Assembly (NCBI GenBank): GCA_902779085.1
Contig: CACYZY010000014.1
Location: 35,433-99,432, forward strand
DNA from: an uncultured Bacteroidales bacterium
GTDB lineage: Bacteria > Bacteroidota > Bacteroidia > Bacteroidales > Bacteroidaceae
DNA: 64,000 nt
Direction: 5' to 3'
The position numbers and the translations under genes were made by a program. Below the pieces are notes generated by a model. That model saw nothing but the letters and a program-made list of their open reading frames with translations. It was not told where the DNA came from and made no database searches. Position 1 is the stretch's first letter; every line of letters begins with the position of its first letter. Below, piece by piece: positions 43,923 through 53,293 of the stretch.

Positions 43923-44909
43923 ATGGGAGGTATTCGTCATATTATAACATGGGTAGGTCTTCTGCTGAGTATAGCTTGCCTACTATCCTTCGGTTATGGA
44001 ATGCACAAGAGCTATCAGTCGATGCTACCCAAAGATGTGTATATTCGCTTTGCTGACCTGGAGCCTTTGCCTCGGGGACTGTCATCAATCGATAAGTTAC
44101 TAGGTGAACGCCTTACAGACTCTCTTTCCGTTACCTCTATGGGGGCGAAAAAAGAAGCCATGTCTATCATGAAAGGTTTCCGGTGCAAATCGTTAGTAGT
44201 TTATCGTTTTAAAGGGCACACATTATATGATGTGATCAACGACAACTTACTGACAATCCCTGCCCATATCACCGACACATTACCTCCAGTGTATATGGCT
44301 CCCCCACCTGAAGCTACAACATGGAGCGACTCATTACTTCAAGGAACTATGTCGCTGGATCGCTATGCACTGGACTATAGGCGCATCATTGCCCGTTATG
44401 ATAGACAGGTTAGTCGTATCGAATGGAACAGTTTCGACACCATACCCATATATATCATCAGTTTAAAGGGGCACGATGAACCTATATATATCAATGCCTC
44501 AACACAATTTGTTAAACCTTTCTACCTAAGCGATGAGGTGGTGGCAGGTGCTGTAAAATCTTTCTGCCAGTCGGATACCGTTAGCACAGAGCTACTGACC
44601 GACTATGATAATTATTACGCTGATTTGCAGCACATCGCCCCATTGCCCATTTGGAAAGTTACTACAGGACAATATACTTTCTATGTGAACCCACGCACAG
44701 GTGCGTTCCTTCGTTATAACACCAGTAGTTGGGGGTGCTATCTGCTGCACCATGCTTTCAATGACCTGCGCTATAAGCTCTTTGCTAAGCACCCAGAGTT
44801 TTGGTCACCTATAATGTGGATGATACTTATACTTGGCACACTGTTGTCGTTGACTAGTGTATTGGTATTTACAAGAAGAATAATGAATAACAAAACTAAA
44901 TCTAATTAA
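43923..44909 (+). CDS. PepSY-domain membrane protein
   Basis: 328 residues. N-terminal transmembrane helix (about 6-27), a large extracytoplasmic part, and a second helix near 300-318 before the basic tail RRIMNNKTKSN. IYINASTQFVKPF and YTFYVNPRTGAFLRYNTSSWGCY are PepSY-like segments. PepSY-TM proteins often take part in iron or electron transfer or inhibit peptidases; which applies is unknown. It is followed after seven bases by the carboxylesterase gene. Confidence 0.72.
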   Translation: MGGIRHIITWVGLLLSIACLLSFGYGMHKSYQSMLPKDVYIRFADLEPLPRGLSSIDKLLGERLTDSLSVTSMGAKKEAMSIMKGFRCKSLVVYRFKGHTLYDVINDNLLTIPAHITDTLPPVYMAPPPEATTWSDSLLQGTMSLDRYALDYRRIIARYDRQVSRIEWNSFDTIPIYIISLKGHDEPIYINASTQFVKPFYLSDEVVAGAVKSFCQSDTVSTELLTDYDNYYADLQHIAPLPIWKVTTGQYTFYVNPRTGAFLRYNTSSWGCYLLHHAFNDLRYKLFAKHPEFWSPIMWMILILGTLLSLTSVLVFTRRIMNNKTKSN

Positions 44910-44916
44910 TAGTAAG

Positions 44917-46296
44917 ATGAAATTAAAGTACATTTTTGGCCTAGCTATTGTTGCTTTGATGACAGCTTGTACTGCCGAGAAGCAAGTAAATGAAAATCCT
45001 GTGCTGACCATCGAGGGTGGTCAAGTTCAGGGAGTATTAACCGATTCTACCAACGTAATGGTGTATAAGGGCATCCCTTATGCAGCTCCTCCTGTGGGAG
45101 ACTTACGTTGGAAACGTCCTCAACCTGTTGTGGCTTGGGAAGGCGTGAAACTATGTGACACTTGGGGTAACGCATCTCTACAAAGTGATCATAATCCCGG
45201 CGATTTCTACACAGAAGAATTTTACTTCGGTGGTGACCCTGCTCGCAGTGAAGACTGTCTGTATTTAAATATCTGGGCTCCTGCTCAGACAGTTGGCAAG
45301 ACAGAAGCCAAACTGCCAGTAGCCTTCTGGGTACATGGTGGCGCCTATATGGGCGGATGGGGACATGAAATTACAATGGATGGCGACGCATGGGCAACAC
45401 GTGGCGTTATCCTCGTAACCATCAATTATCGTTTAGGAATAATGGGCTTCCTGTCTCATCCTCTGTTGGCAAAGGAAGACACTGATGGCGTTTCAGGCAA
45501 CTATGGCACTTGGGACCAAGTAGCAGCCCTGAAGTGGGTACGCAACAATATCGCTCAGTTTGGTGGTGACCCAGATAACATCATGATTTTCGGACAAAGT
45601 GCAGGTGCTGCAAGCATCAAGAACCTGGTTACTTCCAACGAATCGAAGAAATTGGTGAGCAAAGCTATCATCCAGAGCATAGGTGGCTTGGGCGAGTTGA
45701 TTCCTGCTCCTGCACAGGATGTTGCAGAAAATATTGGCAAGGAGATGATGGATGCTGCCGGTCTGACTACCTTGGAGGCAATGCGTGCTGCGACTCCAGA
45801 TCAGCTGAATGCTGCTTTTGGTGCATTCATGGCCACTGGAAAGATACAGGGACTGCCTTTCACTCCTCATATCGATGGGCGTTTGCTGGGCAAGAGCTTC
45901 ACAGAAGCTGCTACAGATAACACCATTGCTGATGTACCTTATATGCTGGGGTCTACCCTTGACGACATGATGCCTACTATGGGTGAAGGCATTGACCAAT
46001 TTGCTTTTCTGCGTGAAACACAAACTAAAAATCCTGTATATGCTTATCGCTTTGACCGTCGTTTGCCTGGTGAGCCTAACACCGCTTACCACTCATCTGA
46101 GTTGTGGTTTATCTTCAAGACACTGAAGAACAGTCGTCGTCCGTTTACTGCTGCAGACTACGAACTTGCTGACCGCATGATGGACTATTGGACCAACTTT
46201 GCTAAGTTTGGCAACCCTAACGGCAACAATGTAGATGGAGAATGGAAGCCTGATACTAAGGAGAATCCATTCACCATGCATCTCGACATAAAATAA
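44917..46296 (+). CDS. Type-B carboxylesterase (lipoprotein)
   Basis: 459 residues with lipobox LMTAC (Cys18). Motifs of the carboxylesterase/cholinesterase family: YKGIPYAAPPVGDLRW, SEDCLYLNIW, VHGGAYMGGW, nucleophile Ser near 227 in FGQSAGA, and His near 391 in AYHSSELW. The family is usually 500-550 residues; this one is shorter in the second half and the acid residue is not obvious (TLDDMMP region). It probably cleaves esters on sugars or xenobiotics. Co-transcribed with the PepSY gene. Confidence 0.87.
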   Translation: MKLKYIFGLAIVALMTACTAEKQVNENPVLTIEGGQVQGVLTDSTNVMVYKGIPYAAPPVGDLRWKRPQPVVAWEGVKLCDTWGNASLQSDHNPGDFYTEEFYFGGDPARSEDCLYLNIWAPAQTVGKTEAKLPVAFWVHGGAYMGGWGHEITMDGDAWATRGVILVTINYRLGIMGFLSHPLLAKEDTDGVSGNYGTWDQVAALKWVRNNIAQFGGDPDNIMIFGQSAGAASIKNLVTSNESKKLVSKAIIQSIGGLGELIPAPAQDVAENIGKEMMDAAGLTTLEAMRAATPDQLNAAFGAFMATGKIQGLPFTPHIDGRLLGKSFTEAATDNTIADVPYMLGSTLDDMMPTMGEGIDQFAFLRETQTKNPVYAYRFDRRLPGEPNTAYHSSELWFIFKTLKNSRRPFTAADYELADRMMDYWTNFAKFGNPNGNNVDGEWKPDTKENPFTMHLDIK

Positions 46297-46301
46297 AAGA
46301 T

Positions 46302-46348
46302 CCCCTCTCTGCTCCCCCTTAGAGTAGTAGGGGGAGCGTTGAGAGGAG
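46302..46348. terminator. Long GC-rich hairpin between the carboxylesterase and VOC genes
   Basis: CCCCTCTC-GCTCCCCCT faces AGGGGGAGC-GAGAGGAG in a stem of about 18 pairs with small bulges. A T-rich stretch follows only later. It may partially end the upstream transcript. A shorter relative is at 47.1 kb. Confidence 0.55.
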
Positions 46349-46417
46349 TTCGTATAAAGATTTCTCTTTTTAAGACAGTAATTATTTCACGAATCAAACA
46401 TAATTATCAAACTCATA

Positions 46418-47014
46418 ATGAAAATCAACCATTTATTTTTTGCATCATTATTAGTTTTAGTATCTTGCACTACTCCTCAAGAGAGAGCAGCCGAGCAACC
46501 TATTCAGCCACAACAATCAGAAGAAGTAAGTCAGACTACTGAATACAAACCATTAGCTCATCCTCTGACTAAAGACAAGTTTATTCAAATCAACATTGTG
46601 GTAGGTGACATCTACAAAGCTGCCAAGGCTTGGGCAGCATTACTGGACATCCCTGTACCTGAGGTAAGAACCAATCATTTGGAGTATAAGCCTGAGTTCC
46701 CTTACACCTATCGTGGTAAGCCAAGCACCTGCGACTTGTTGGTGTGTGACATTGACATGGGCAGTTGGGTATTAGAGCTGCATCAGGCCGATGAGAAAGC
46801 CAGCTCCTTCCGAGAGTTTTACGACAAGCACGGCAATGGAGTTCACCACTTAGGTTTCGAGGTGGGCGACCTGCGTGATGAAGTAATCCAAGAGTTGCAA
46901 GGTCTTGGCTTTAATACCGACCGCACCTTCGGTGCCTATACAGGCAGTAGTTGGACAATAGTTGACAGCGAAGATGTCTTAGGTGTCAACCTAAACATCA
47001 AACCTGTCAAATAA
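46418..47014 (+). CDS. VOC/glyoxalase-fold lipoprotein
   Basis: 198 residues. Lipoprotein signal with Cys17 (LVLVSCTT), then a Gln/Glu-rich linker to about residue 45. A single VOC domain follows: FIQINIVVGDIYKAAKAW, CDLLVCDIDMGSWVLELHQ and NGVHHLGFEVGDL, with the His/Glu pattern of metal-binding VOC enzymes such as methylmalonyl-CoA epimerase. Substrate unknown; export of such a domain is uncommon. ATG at 46418 directly precedes the signal. Confidence 0.8.
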   Translation: MKINHLFFASLLVLVSCTTPQERAAEQPIQPQQSEEVSQTTEYKPLAHPLTKDKFIQINIVVGDIYKAAKAWAALLDIPVPEVRTNHLEYKPEFPYTYRGKPSTCDLLVCDIDMGSWVLELHQADEKASSFREFYDKHGNGVHHLGFEVGDLRDEVIQELQGLGFNTDRTFGAYTGSSWTIVDSEDVLGVNLNIKPVK

Positions 47015-47092
47015 GAATCCTTCCTCTAAATAAAAGCAAGAGATTATAAGTGAATTTGAATATCATTATCCTTAGATAAGACAAACAAAAGC

Positions 47093-47118
47093 TCCCCCTC
47101 TATTAATAAGTAGGGGGA
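47093..47118. terminator. Hairpin between the convergent VOC and hisS genes
   Basis: TCCCCCT (47093-47099) and AGGGGGA (47112-47118) followed by AAATTGT; a likely terminator for both converging genes. Confidence 0.6.
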
Positions 47119-47168
47119 AAATTGTATCTATACTTTAAATGTCGGTTACTACTCTCAAAAGATAATTA

Positions 47169-48527
47169 TTACTTAATAGCTGTAATCAGCTCAGCAGGAG
47201 TCAGCAATATCTGTTCACCAGTTGTCATATTTTTAAGAGTAACTTTACCTTCTGCCAACTCGTTTTCACCTATCAAAGCGACAAATGGGATATTGTGAGC
47301 ATTGGCATAGCTCATCTGCTTCTTCATCTTGCAGGTGTCGGGGAAGAGCTCGGCACTAATGCCTGCTGATCGTACCTGTATCAGGGTCTGCATGGCGAAG
47401 GCTGCTTCTCTCTCACCAAAGTTGATGAACAGCAACTGGGTTTCATTCACTGCTTCCTTAGGATAAAGCTCCAGCTGATTCAGTACATCGAAAATGCGGT
47501 CGGCACCAAACGAGATGCCTACGCCTGATACGCCTGGCAAGCCAAACACACCTGTCAGGTTGTCGTAACGACCACCGCCTGTGATACTGCCAATCTGTAC
47601 ATCCAGTGCCTTTACTTCGAAGATGGCACCTGTATAATAGTTCAAGCCTCGAGCCAAGGTGAGATCTAACTCGATGGTATTTTGCAAGTTCAAGGCAGCC
47701 AGTGTATGTAGAATAAACTCTGTCTCTTCCACGCCCTTCAAGCCTGTCTCGCTGTCAGCAAGAACAGTCTTCAGTGTTGCCAGCTTCTCATCGTTGGTGC
47801 CACTGAGCAGGATAATGGGTTGTAGCTTGGCAATAGCCTCATCACTGACTCCTTTCTCACGTAGTTCGGCATTCACATTGTCGAGACCAATCTTATCCAG
47901 TTTGTCTATAGCGACAGTGATATCAACAATGCGTTCTGCCTCACCGATAATCTCGGCTATACCACTCAATATCTTACGGTTGTTGATCTTGATGCACACC
48001 CTTACGCCAAAGCGTTTGAAGACCGTATCAACCATCTGCATCAGTTCAACTTCGTTGAGCAGGGAGTCACTGCCCACCACATCGGCATCGCACTGATAGA
48101 ACTCACGATAGCGACCTTTCTGCGGACGATCGGCACGCCATACGGGCTGTATCTGATAACGCTTGAAGGGGAAAGTAATCTCCTCACGGTGCATCACCAC
48201 GAAGCGAGCAAAAGGTACAGTAAGGTCATATCGTAAACCTTTCTCGCAGAACTTGGCAGAAAGATGCTGTACATCACGGCTCAGCAATTCTTCATCGGTA
48301 ATGCCACGAAAGCAGTCGCCTGAGTTCTGTATCCTGAACAGCAGTTTGTCGCCTTCCTCACCATATTTACCCATCAACGTCGACAGGTTCTCCATTGCTG
48401 GTGTCTCAATCTGATGGAAGCCGAATAGGTGATATACCTCTCGGATTGTGTTAAAGATATAGTTTCGCTTCGCCATCTCTATGGGCGAGAAATCTCTTGT
48501 CCCTTTTGGTATACTTGGTTTTACCAT
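47169..48527 (-). CDS. hisS: Histidyl-tRNA synthetase
   Basis: Class IIa enzyme charging tRNA-His. 452 residues, normal for the family. Motif 1 region [12 protein letters not shown], motif 2 with [12 protein letters not shown] and [15 protein letters not shown], the His-specific [13 protein letters not shown] near 290, and motif 3 [22 protein letters not shown]. The C-terminal anticodon-binding domain is present (about 360-450). The hisS stop faces the VOC gene with a hairpin between. Confidence 0.96.
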   Translation of the reverse strand: MVKPSIPKGTRDFSPIEMAKRNYIFNTIREVYHLFGFHQIETPAMENLSTLMGKYGEEGDKLLFRIQNSGDCFRGITDEELLSRDVQHLSAKFCEKGLRYDLTVPFARFVVMHREEITFPFKRYQIQPVWRADRPQKGRYREFYQCDADVVGSDSLLNEVELMQMVDTVFKRFGVRVCIKINNRKILSGIAEIIGEAERIVDITVAIDKLDKIGLDNVNAELREKGVSDEAIAKLQPIILLSGTNDEKLATLKTVLADSETGLKGVEETEFILHTLAALNLQNTIELDLTLARGLNYYTGAIFEVKALDVQIGSITGGGRYDNLTGVFGLPGVSGVGISFGADRIFDVLNQLELYPKEAVNETQLLFINFGEREAAFAMQTLIQVRSAGISAELFPDTCKMKKQMSYANAHNIPFVALIGENELAEGKVTLKNMTTGEQILLTPAELITAIK

Positions 48528-48571
48528 TATTCTTAAGTTTAATATATATATATATGGTCAATTGTCAACGG

Positions 48572-49267
48572 TCAATCCCTTGAGCGTCCCATAAATATCA
48601 TAATATAATAAATGAGTGTTGCCAACGAACCCAGTGCAGCCACCACATAAGTATAAGCAGCTGCCTTCAAAGCGTCTTTGGCGAAAGCATGATTAGTATA
48701 GTTAGTCATACCGCTACTTTCAAGCCACACTACTGCTCGTCTGCTGGCATCAATTTCTACCGGTAGGGTAATGAAACTAAATAATGTGGTAGTGGCGAAA
48801 AGTAGAATGCCCACTAGCAACACCTGTGGAAACACCTCCAACAGGAAGATACCTGCCAGAATGACCCAAGTAACCCACTGAGAAGCAAAACTCACAATAG
48901 GCACCAACTGACTACGCATGTTCAGTGGAGCATAGGCACGGGCATGCTGCACTGCATGACCACACTCGTGGGCTGCCACAGCTGCTGCCATAATACTATT
49001 GCTGTTATACACTCCCTCACTAAGGTTTACTGTCTTATTGGTAGGATTATAATGATCGGTAAGCTGTCCTTCCACATGTGTAACTTGCACATCATATAAA
49101 CCATTGTCGTGCAACATCTTCATTGCTACCTCAGCACCAGTAAGACCAGAAGAATTGCCAATCTCGGAATACTTCTTAAACTTACGCTGCAAGTTCCACT
49201 GTACTAACCAGCTTAAAATAGCTACGCCAATAAATATAATCCACTGAATACCTATTCCTGTTTGCAT
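48572..49267 (-). CDS. YugP-type zinc metallopeptidase (Zn_peptidase_2)
   Basis: 231 residues. Helix near 8-24, then a soluble stretch beginning with GLTGAEVAMKMLHDNGL. HECGH near 103 lies inside AAHECGHAVQHARAY, the zinc-binding HExxH. Two or more helices follow (about 120-170 and 200-222). The family is widespread in anaerobes and uncharacterised; membrane-embedded protease activity is inferred from the motif. It lies 44 bases upstream of hisS in the same direction. Confidence 0.88.
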   Translation of the reverse strand: MQTGIGIQWIIFIGVAILSWLVQWNLQRKFKKYSEIGNSSGLTGAEVAMKMLHDNGLYDVQVTHVEGQLTDHYNPTNKTVNLSEGVYNSNSIMAAAVAAHECGHAVQHARAYAPLNMRSQLVPIVSFASQWVTWVILAGIFLLEVFPQVLLVGILLFATTTLFSFITLPVEIDASRRAVVWLESSGMTNYTNHAFAKDALKAAAYTYVVAALGSLATLIYYIMIFMGRSRD

Positions 49268-49355
49268 ATTGTAATTATTTAAATTTTATATTACTATTAC
49301 TCAGCATTTCTGTTTGTTGCTTTATTATCCAAAACATAGCAAAACCTGTGCCAAA

Positions 49356-50684
49356 TCAGTCAATGGTTAGTTCCACCACCGTATCAATGTCACTCGGTAT
49401 TGCTGGCAACTCTAGCAAATAGCCTTCTTTACTCTTTACCATCTTAACGGGTGTGTTATCCTTAAACAACTTAGCGCCAGACAGTTTATGGTTTAATACA
49501 GGCAAAAACAAACCTTTGTCTTGCCATTTGAGTATATGCACATAGAGTTTGTTGCCCTTCTGAGTAGTCACACCCCAGTCGCGAGGAGATACCAGCCCTC
49601 CACGAGTAGCATAGATAGTTTCGCCATATTGACGAGTCCACTCCCCTATCTCCTTAAGACGACTCAAGGCAGTGGAAGGGAGCTGTCCATCTGCTTGTGG
49701 ACCAATATTGAGCAACAGATTGGCATTGAGCCCTGCAGCATACACTAACATTTGAATTAGTTCTTTTGTCGATTTATAGTGCGTATCTGTAATGTTGAAT
49801 CCCCACGAGTCACTGATGGTCTGACAAGACTCCAATGGCACTTCATTGCTCACCTCCATTCCACCAGAATAGCCGGCAGTGTTCTGTCCTGGCAAGTCAC
49901 GTTCAAAAATCTGAATATCTTCACCCGGATTCAGGTTCTTATGATGGTTATTACCCACTAAACAAGCAGGTTGCAAGCGGTGAATCAAAGCATACTGCTC
50001 TTCCAACTGCCAGTCGAAAGGCACAGCATCGCCCGAATGATCCCAAACACCATCGAACCAAATGGCACCTATCGGACCATATTGTGTCAGAAGTTCTGTC
50101 AACTGGTTGTTCATGAACTTATAGTATGAGTTCCAGTCTTGCTGATCAGTAGGCCTGCCCAACTGTCTGCCAGTACTACCTAATGGATAATCCAAACGGT
50201 GCCAATCAAGGTGAGAATAATAAAAGTTTAAAGTAATACCATACTTGGAGCAAGCATCTGCAAGTTCTTTGATAACATCGCGTTTGAAAGGCGTAGCTTC
50301 CACAATGTTATAACCTTCGCTTGCCTTTGAATTGAACATGGAGAAACCATCGTGGTGACGAGAAGTGATGGTAATATATTTCACCCCCGCATCGCTAAAG
50401 GCCTTTACCCACTCTTCAGCATTATACTTGGCAGGATAGAAACCGGCAGGCAACTTGGCATACTCTTCGTAATCGATGTTACGATTGTTCATAACCCACT
50501 CGCCCTGTCCCATCATAGCATAAACACCCCAATGCAGAAAGATGCCCAGTTTCTTGTCCTGAAACTCACTGCGAGCCTTTTGGTTCTCTGCTGTTGGCAC
50601 ATACTGAGCATAGACAATAGACCATTTACTATTAACCATCAAAAAAGTCAATGTCAGCAACCAAAATGAAATAACCTTATTCAT
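49356..50684 (-). CDS. GH29 alpha-L-fucosidase
   Basis: 442 residues from the ATG at 50684 (MNKVISFWLLTLTF, Sec signal cleaved after VYAQ). GH29 marks: KLGIFLHWGVYAMMGQGEW, TSRHHDGFSMF, the nucleophile Asp in IWFDGVWDHSG near 211, and LLNIGPQADGQ near 325. It removes alpha-linked fucose from host or plant glycans in the periplasm. C-terminal beta-sandwich of about 90 residues. It starts 27 bases after purA, possibly as read-through cotranscription. A TTG three codons earlier was not chosen. Confidence 0.93.
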   Translation of the reverse strand: MNKVISFWLLTLTFLMVNSKWSIVYAQYVPTAENQKARSEFQDKKLGIFLHWGVYAMMGQGEWVMNNRNIDYEEYAKLPAGFYPAKYNAEEWVKAFSDAGVKYITITSRHHDGFSMFNSKASEGYNIVEATPFKRDVIKELADACSKYGITLNFYYSHLDWHRLDYPLGSTGRQLGRPTDQQDWNSYYKFMNNQLTELLTQYGPIGAIWFDGVWDHSGDAVPFDWQLEEQYALIHRLQPACLVGNNHHKNLNPGEDIQIFERDLPGQNTAGYSGGMEVSNEVPLESCQTISDSWGFNITDTHYKSTKELIQMLVYAAGLNANLLLNIGPQADGQLPSTALSRLKEIGEWTRQYGETIYATRGGLVSPRDWGVTTQKGNKLYVHILKWQDKGLFLPVLNHKLSGAKLFKDNTPVKMVKSKEGYLLELPAIPSDIDTVVELTID

Positions 50685-50711
50685 TCTCTGCAATCAGCTA
50701 TCCTTTATCAA

Positions 50712-51980
50712 TTATTCGTTATATCTTACAATCGTCTGTTCACGATCTGGTCCCACTGACACAATCTTCACAGGCACACCCAACTCGTCTTCCAAAAAAG
50801 AGAGGTAGTTATTGAATTCCTCTGGAAACTCATCCTCACTCTGCATCTTGCTCATTTGTGTCTTCCAGCCTGGCATCTCAACATATACTGGTTCAATGCC
50901 TTCAGATATGTCGAATGGGAAATGGTCAATCTGTTCGCCATTCACCTTGTACGCTACACAAGCTTTAATGGTATCAAAATCGTCCAGCACATCACTCTTC
51001 ATCATGATGAGTTTAGTAACACCATCAATCATCACCGCATATTTCAATGCCACTAGGTCAATCCATCCGCAACGGCGTTTTCTTCCCGTCACAGCGCCAT
51101 ATTCATGTCCAAGGTCACGAATCTTGTCGCCAATCTCGTCAAACAGTTCCGTAGGGAATGGACCTGCACCCACGCGTGTACAATAGGCCTTGAAAATGCC
51201 ATAAACATCACCGATTCGACGTGGAGATACGCCCAAACCAGTGCAGGCTCCAGCACAAATAGTATTTGATGAAGTCACAAAAGGATAAGAGCCGAAATCC
51301 ACATCCAACATAGTGCCCTGAGCGCCCTCACATAACACCGACTTTCCTTCATCCAACAAAGTATTGATTACATGCTCGCTATCCACTAATTGGAACTGCT
51401 TGAGGTACTCAACTCCCTCGAACCAAACCTTCTCAGTTTCTGTAATATCATATGCAAAATTCATATCTTTCAGTATCTGTTCGTGGCGAGCCTTAGCAGC
51501 AGCATATTTCTGGTCGAAATTGTGCAACAAATCACCCACACGCAAGCCATTACGGCTTACTTTGTCAGTATAGGTAGGACCAATACCCTTACCTGTGGTG
51601 CCCACCTTAGAGTCGCCTTTAGCAGCTTCGTATGCAGCATCGAGCACACGATGGGTAGGCATAATCAAATGAGCTTTTTGGGAGATAATCAGTCTGTCTT
51701 TCAAATTATGGCCAGACTTCTCTAACGCCACAGCCTCATCTTTGAACAAAGCCGGATCAAGCACCACACCATTACCTATGATATTCACTTTATTGCCCTG
51801 GAAAATGCCAGAGGGAATGGAACGAAGCACATATTTCTGTCCTTCAAACTCGAGGGTATGACCTGCATTGGGACCTCCCTGAAAACGAGCCACTACATCA
51901 TAATTAGGGGTTAGTACATCCACAACCTTGCCTTTGCCTTCATCACCCCATTGTAAACCCAACAGTACATCTACTTTCAT
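50712..51980 (-). CDS. purA: Adenylosuccinate synthetase
   Basis: Joins IMP and aspartate with GTP, the first step to AMP. 422 residues. GLQWGDEGKGKVVD at residues 8-21 is the catalytic/GTP loop, with GPNAGHTL, VGTTGKGIGPTYTDK, GAQGTMLDVDFGSYPFVTSS and KSDVLDDF further along; all are family signatures. Three bases separate it from the Fur-family gene, a neighbourhood I recall as common in Bacteroidales. Confidence 0.96.
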   Translation of the reverse strand: MKVDVLLGLQWGDEGKGKVVDVLTPNYDVVARFQGGPNAGHTLEFEGQKYVLRSIPSGIFQGNKVNIIGNGVVLDPALFKDEAVALEKSGHNLKDRLIISQKAHLIMPTHRVLDAAYEAAKGDSKVGTTGKGIGPTYTDKVSRNGLRVGDLLHNFDQKYAAAKARHEQILKDMNFAYDITETEKVWFEGVEYLKQFQLVDSEHVINTLLDEGKSVLCEGAQGTMLDVDFGSYPFVTSSNTICAGACTGLGVSPRRIGDVYGIFKAYCTRVGAGPFPTELFDEIGDKIRDLGHEYGAVTGRKRRCGWIDLVALKYAVMIDGVTKLIMMKSDVLDDFDTIKACVAYKVNGEQIDHFPFDISEGIEPVYVEMPGWKTQMSKMQSEDEFPEEFNNYLSFLEDELGVPVKIVSVGPDREQTIVRYNE

Positions 51981-51983
51981 TTC

Positions 51984-52559
51984 TTATCCTTTTATTATAT
52001 TGATTTCTGTTTTCTTTTTATTAATAGCTTTCATCCCTTTACTGTCACCACTTCTCGCTAACTTATCCTTGCTTCGTTTCAAACTGTTCAACTTCATATT
52101 CTGTTTCCATTGGCACTTACTGCATAAGCCATAAACATAAAGCGAATAGTGCGTCTGTTTGAAACGAGTAAGTTTGGCACTCTCTATATCTGCCTGCAAC
52201 TGAGCATTCTGAAACTCAGTTACCTTACCACACTGCGTACAGATCATGTGGTGATGTGTCACCTGATCAAAACACTTCTCATACTGCGACACTGTGCCAA
52301 ATTGGTGCTTCACTACCAAGTGGGCATCTAGCAACAGGATGAGGGTGTTGTATAGTGTGGCACGACTCACCCTGAATTTGGCAGTTTCCTCCATCATGGT
52401 ATAGAGGGACTCAATGTTAAAATGCCCAGTGAGCGAATAAATCATGTCGAGTATTGCATAACGTTCGGGCGTCTTACGATGCTTTCTCTTTGTCAGGTAT
52501 TCGGTAAATAGTTGCTTTACCTTTTCCCTCACCTCCATATTACGTGTCTTCTCAACCAT
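51984..52559 (-). CDS. Fur-family metal/peroxide-responsive repressor
   Basis: 191 residues. Winged helix from about 20-90 (RKTPERYAILDMIYSL, RVSRATLYNTLILL recognition region). Dimer domain with HHHMICTQCGKVTEF near 110-125 and the second Cys pair CSKC near 152, the structural zinc site. The C-terminal tail of about 35 residues is Lys-rich and longer than usual Fur (about 150). Metal specificity (Fe, Zn, peroxide) is not determinable. It heads the purA operon and could control iron genes such as the imelysin locus, but no direct link is seen. Confidence 0.9.
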   Translation of the reverse strand: MVEKTRNMEVREKVKQLFTEYLTKRKHRKTPERYAILDMIYSLTGHFNIESLYTMMEETAKFRVSRATLYNTLILLLDAHLVVKHQFGTVSQYEKCFDQVTHHHMICTQCGKVTEFQNAQLQADIESAKLTRFKQTHYSLYVYGLCSKCQWKQNMKLNSLKRSKDKLARSGDSKGMKAINKKKTEINIIKG

Positions 52560-52577
52560 GATTTACTACTTACAGCA

Positions 52578-52586
52578 ACAAAGTTA
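52578..52586 (-). promoter_or_regulatory. -7 element of the fur-purA operon
   Basis: TAACTTTGT on the minus strand, 18 bases before the ATG; upstream CTTG at 17 bases is a weak -33 match. Confidence 0.45.
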
Positions 52587-52615
52587 GCTATTTTTTATGT
52601 TATCAAGACCAATAG

Positions 52616-53293
52616 TCACGAAAAAAATAAAGATACTTCTCGCGTCACCCAATTAACTAAAGCCTTGGCCTGGTCATCACCACTTTCTCTAAGCGGTTCC
52701 ACCACCCTACACAGCATAAAGGCATGTTGCTCATTGCCAACAATATATTTCTTCAAGGCTGTCATCACAGCCCGACGCACAGCATACGATCCTGAAATGA
52801 ATGACACTACTGCCTGGTCAAGCAACTCGTTCTCTACACGTTCTTGCAGGTCAGCTTTCTTGGTCAGCAAACGGCTTATGATTAGGTAACCGCATATCTG
52901 CTGATAATCACGATCATCGGCAATGAGTTGCAGCGACTTCTGCGGAGCGTATGGTAAATACTGGAACAAATGCATGCAAGTCATTTCAGCTATTTCTACA
53001 GTTGGCATATCTTCTATCCAGATATCCATGATTTCAGGATAGAAACTGTCGATGGGCTGCAGCATACCAGCCAGTATCTTGCACTCACGAATACTCTCCT
53101 TCCACAACGCCTGTGCCAATTCATGGTCTTTCTTAAACTGGGCAGCAATCTGTTTAAGTCGAGGCAACTCCACGCCGAAGTTCAGTTTGTAGGTCAATCC
53201 TTTCTCCCGCATGCTGGCCGATGCAGTTCCGTTCATCGCCAAGCGCAACTGCGTCTTAATCTCTTTTAATGAATTAGAGGGTTCTGTAGTCAC
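52616..53293 (-). CDS. AlkD-like DNA alkylation repair protein
   Basis: 225 residues of mostly HEAT-repeat helices. NFGVELPRLKQIAAQFK, ECKILAGMLQP and AVRRAVMTALKKYI resemble the ALK/AlkD family of DNA glycosylases for N3- and N7-alkylated bases. Start is GTG at 53293, inside the last codons of the DPP III gene (20-base overlap), which suggests translational coupling. A later ATG (residue 20) would cut the first helix. Catalytic residues cannot be confirmed by eye. Confidence 0.78.
   Translation of the reverse strand: MTTEPSNSLKEIKTQLRLAMNGTASASMREKGLTYKLNFGVELPRLKQIAAQFKKDHELAQALWKESIRECKILAGMLQPIDSFYPEIMDIWIEDMPTVEIAEMTCMHLFQYLPYAPQKSLQLIADDRDYQQICGYLIISRLLTKKADLQERVENELLDQAVVSFISGSYAVRRAVMTALKKYIVGNEQHAFMLCRVVEPLRESGDDQAKALVNWVTREVSLFFS

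Noticed and set aside
48541-48556. AT dinucleotide run upstream of hisS as a regulatory switch
   Set aside because: Short, imperfect and not placed between recognisable promoter boxes; no basis for phase variation.
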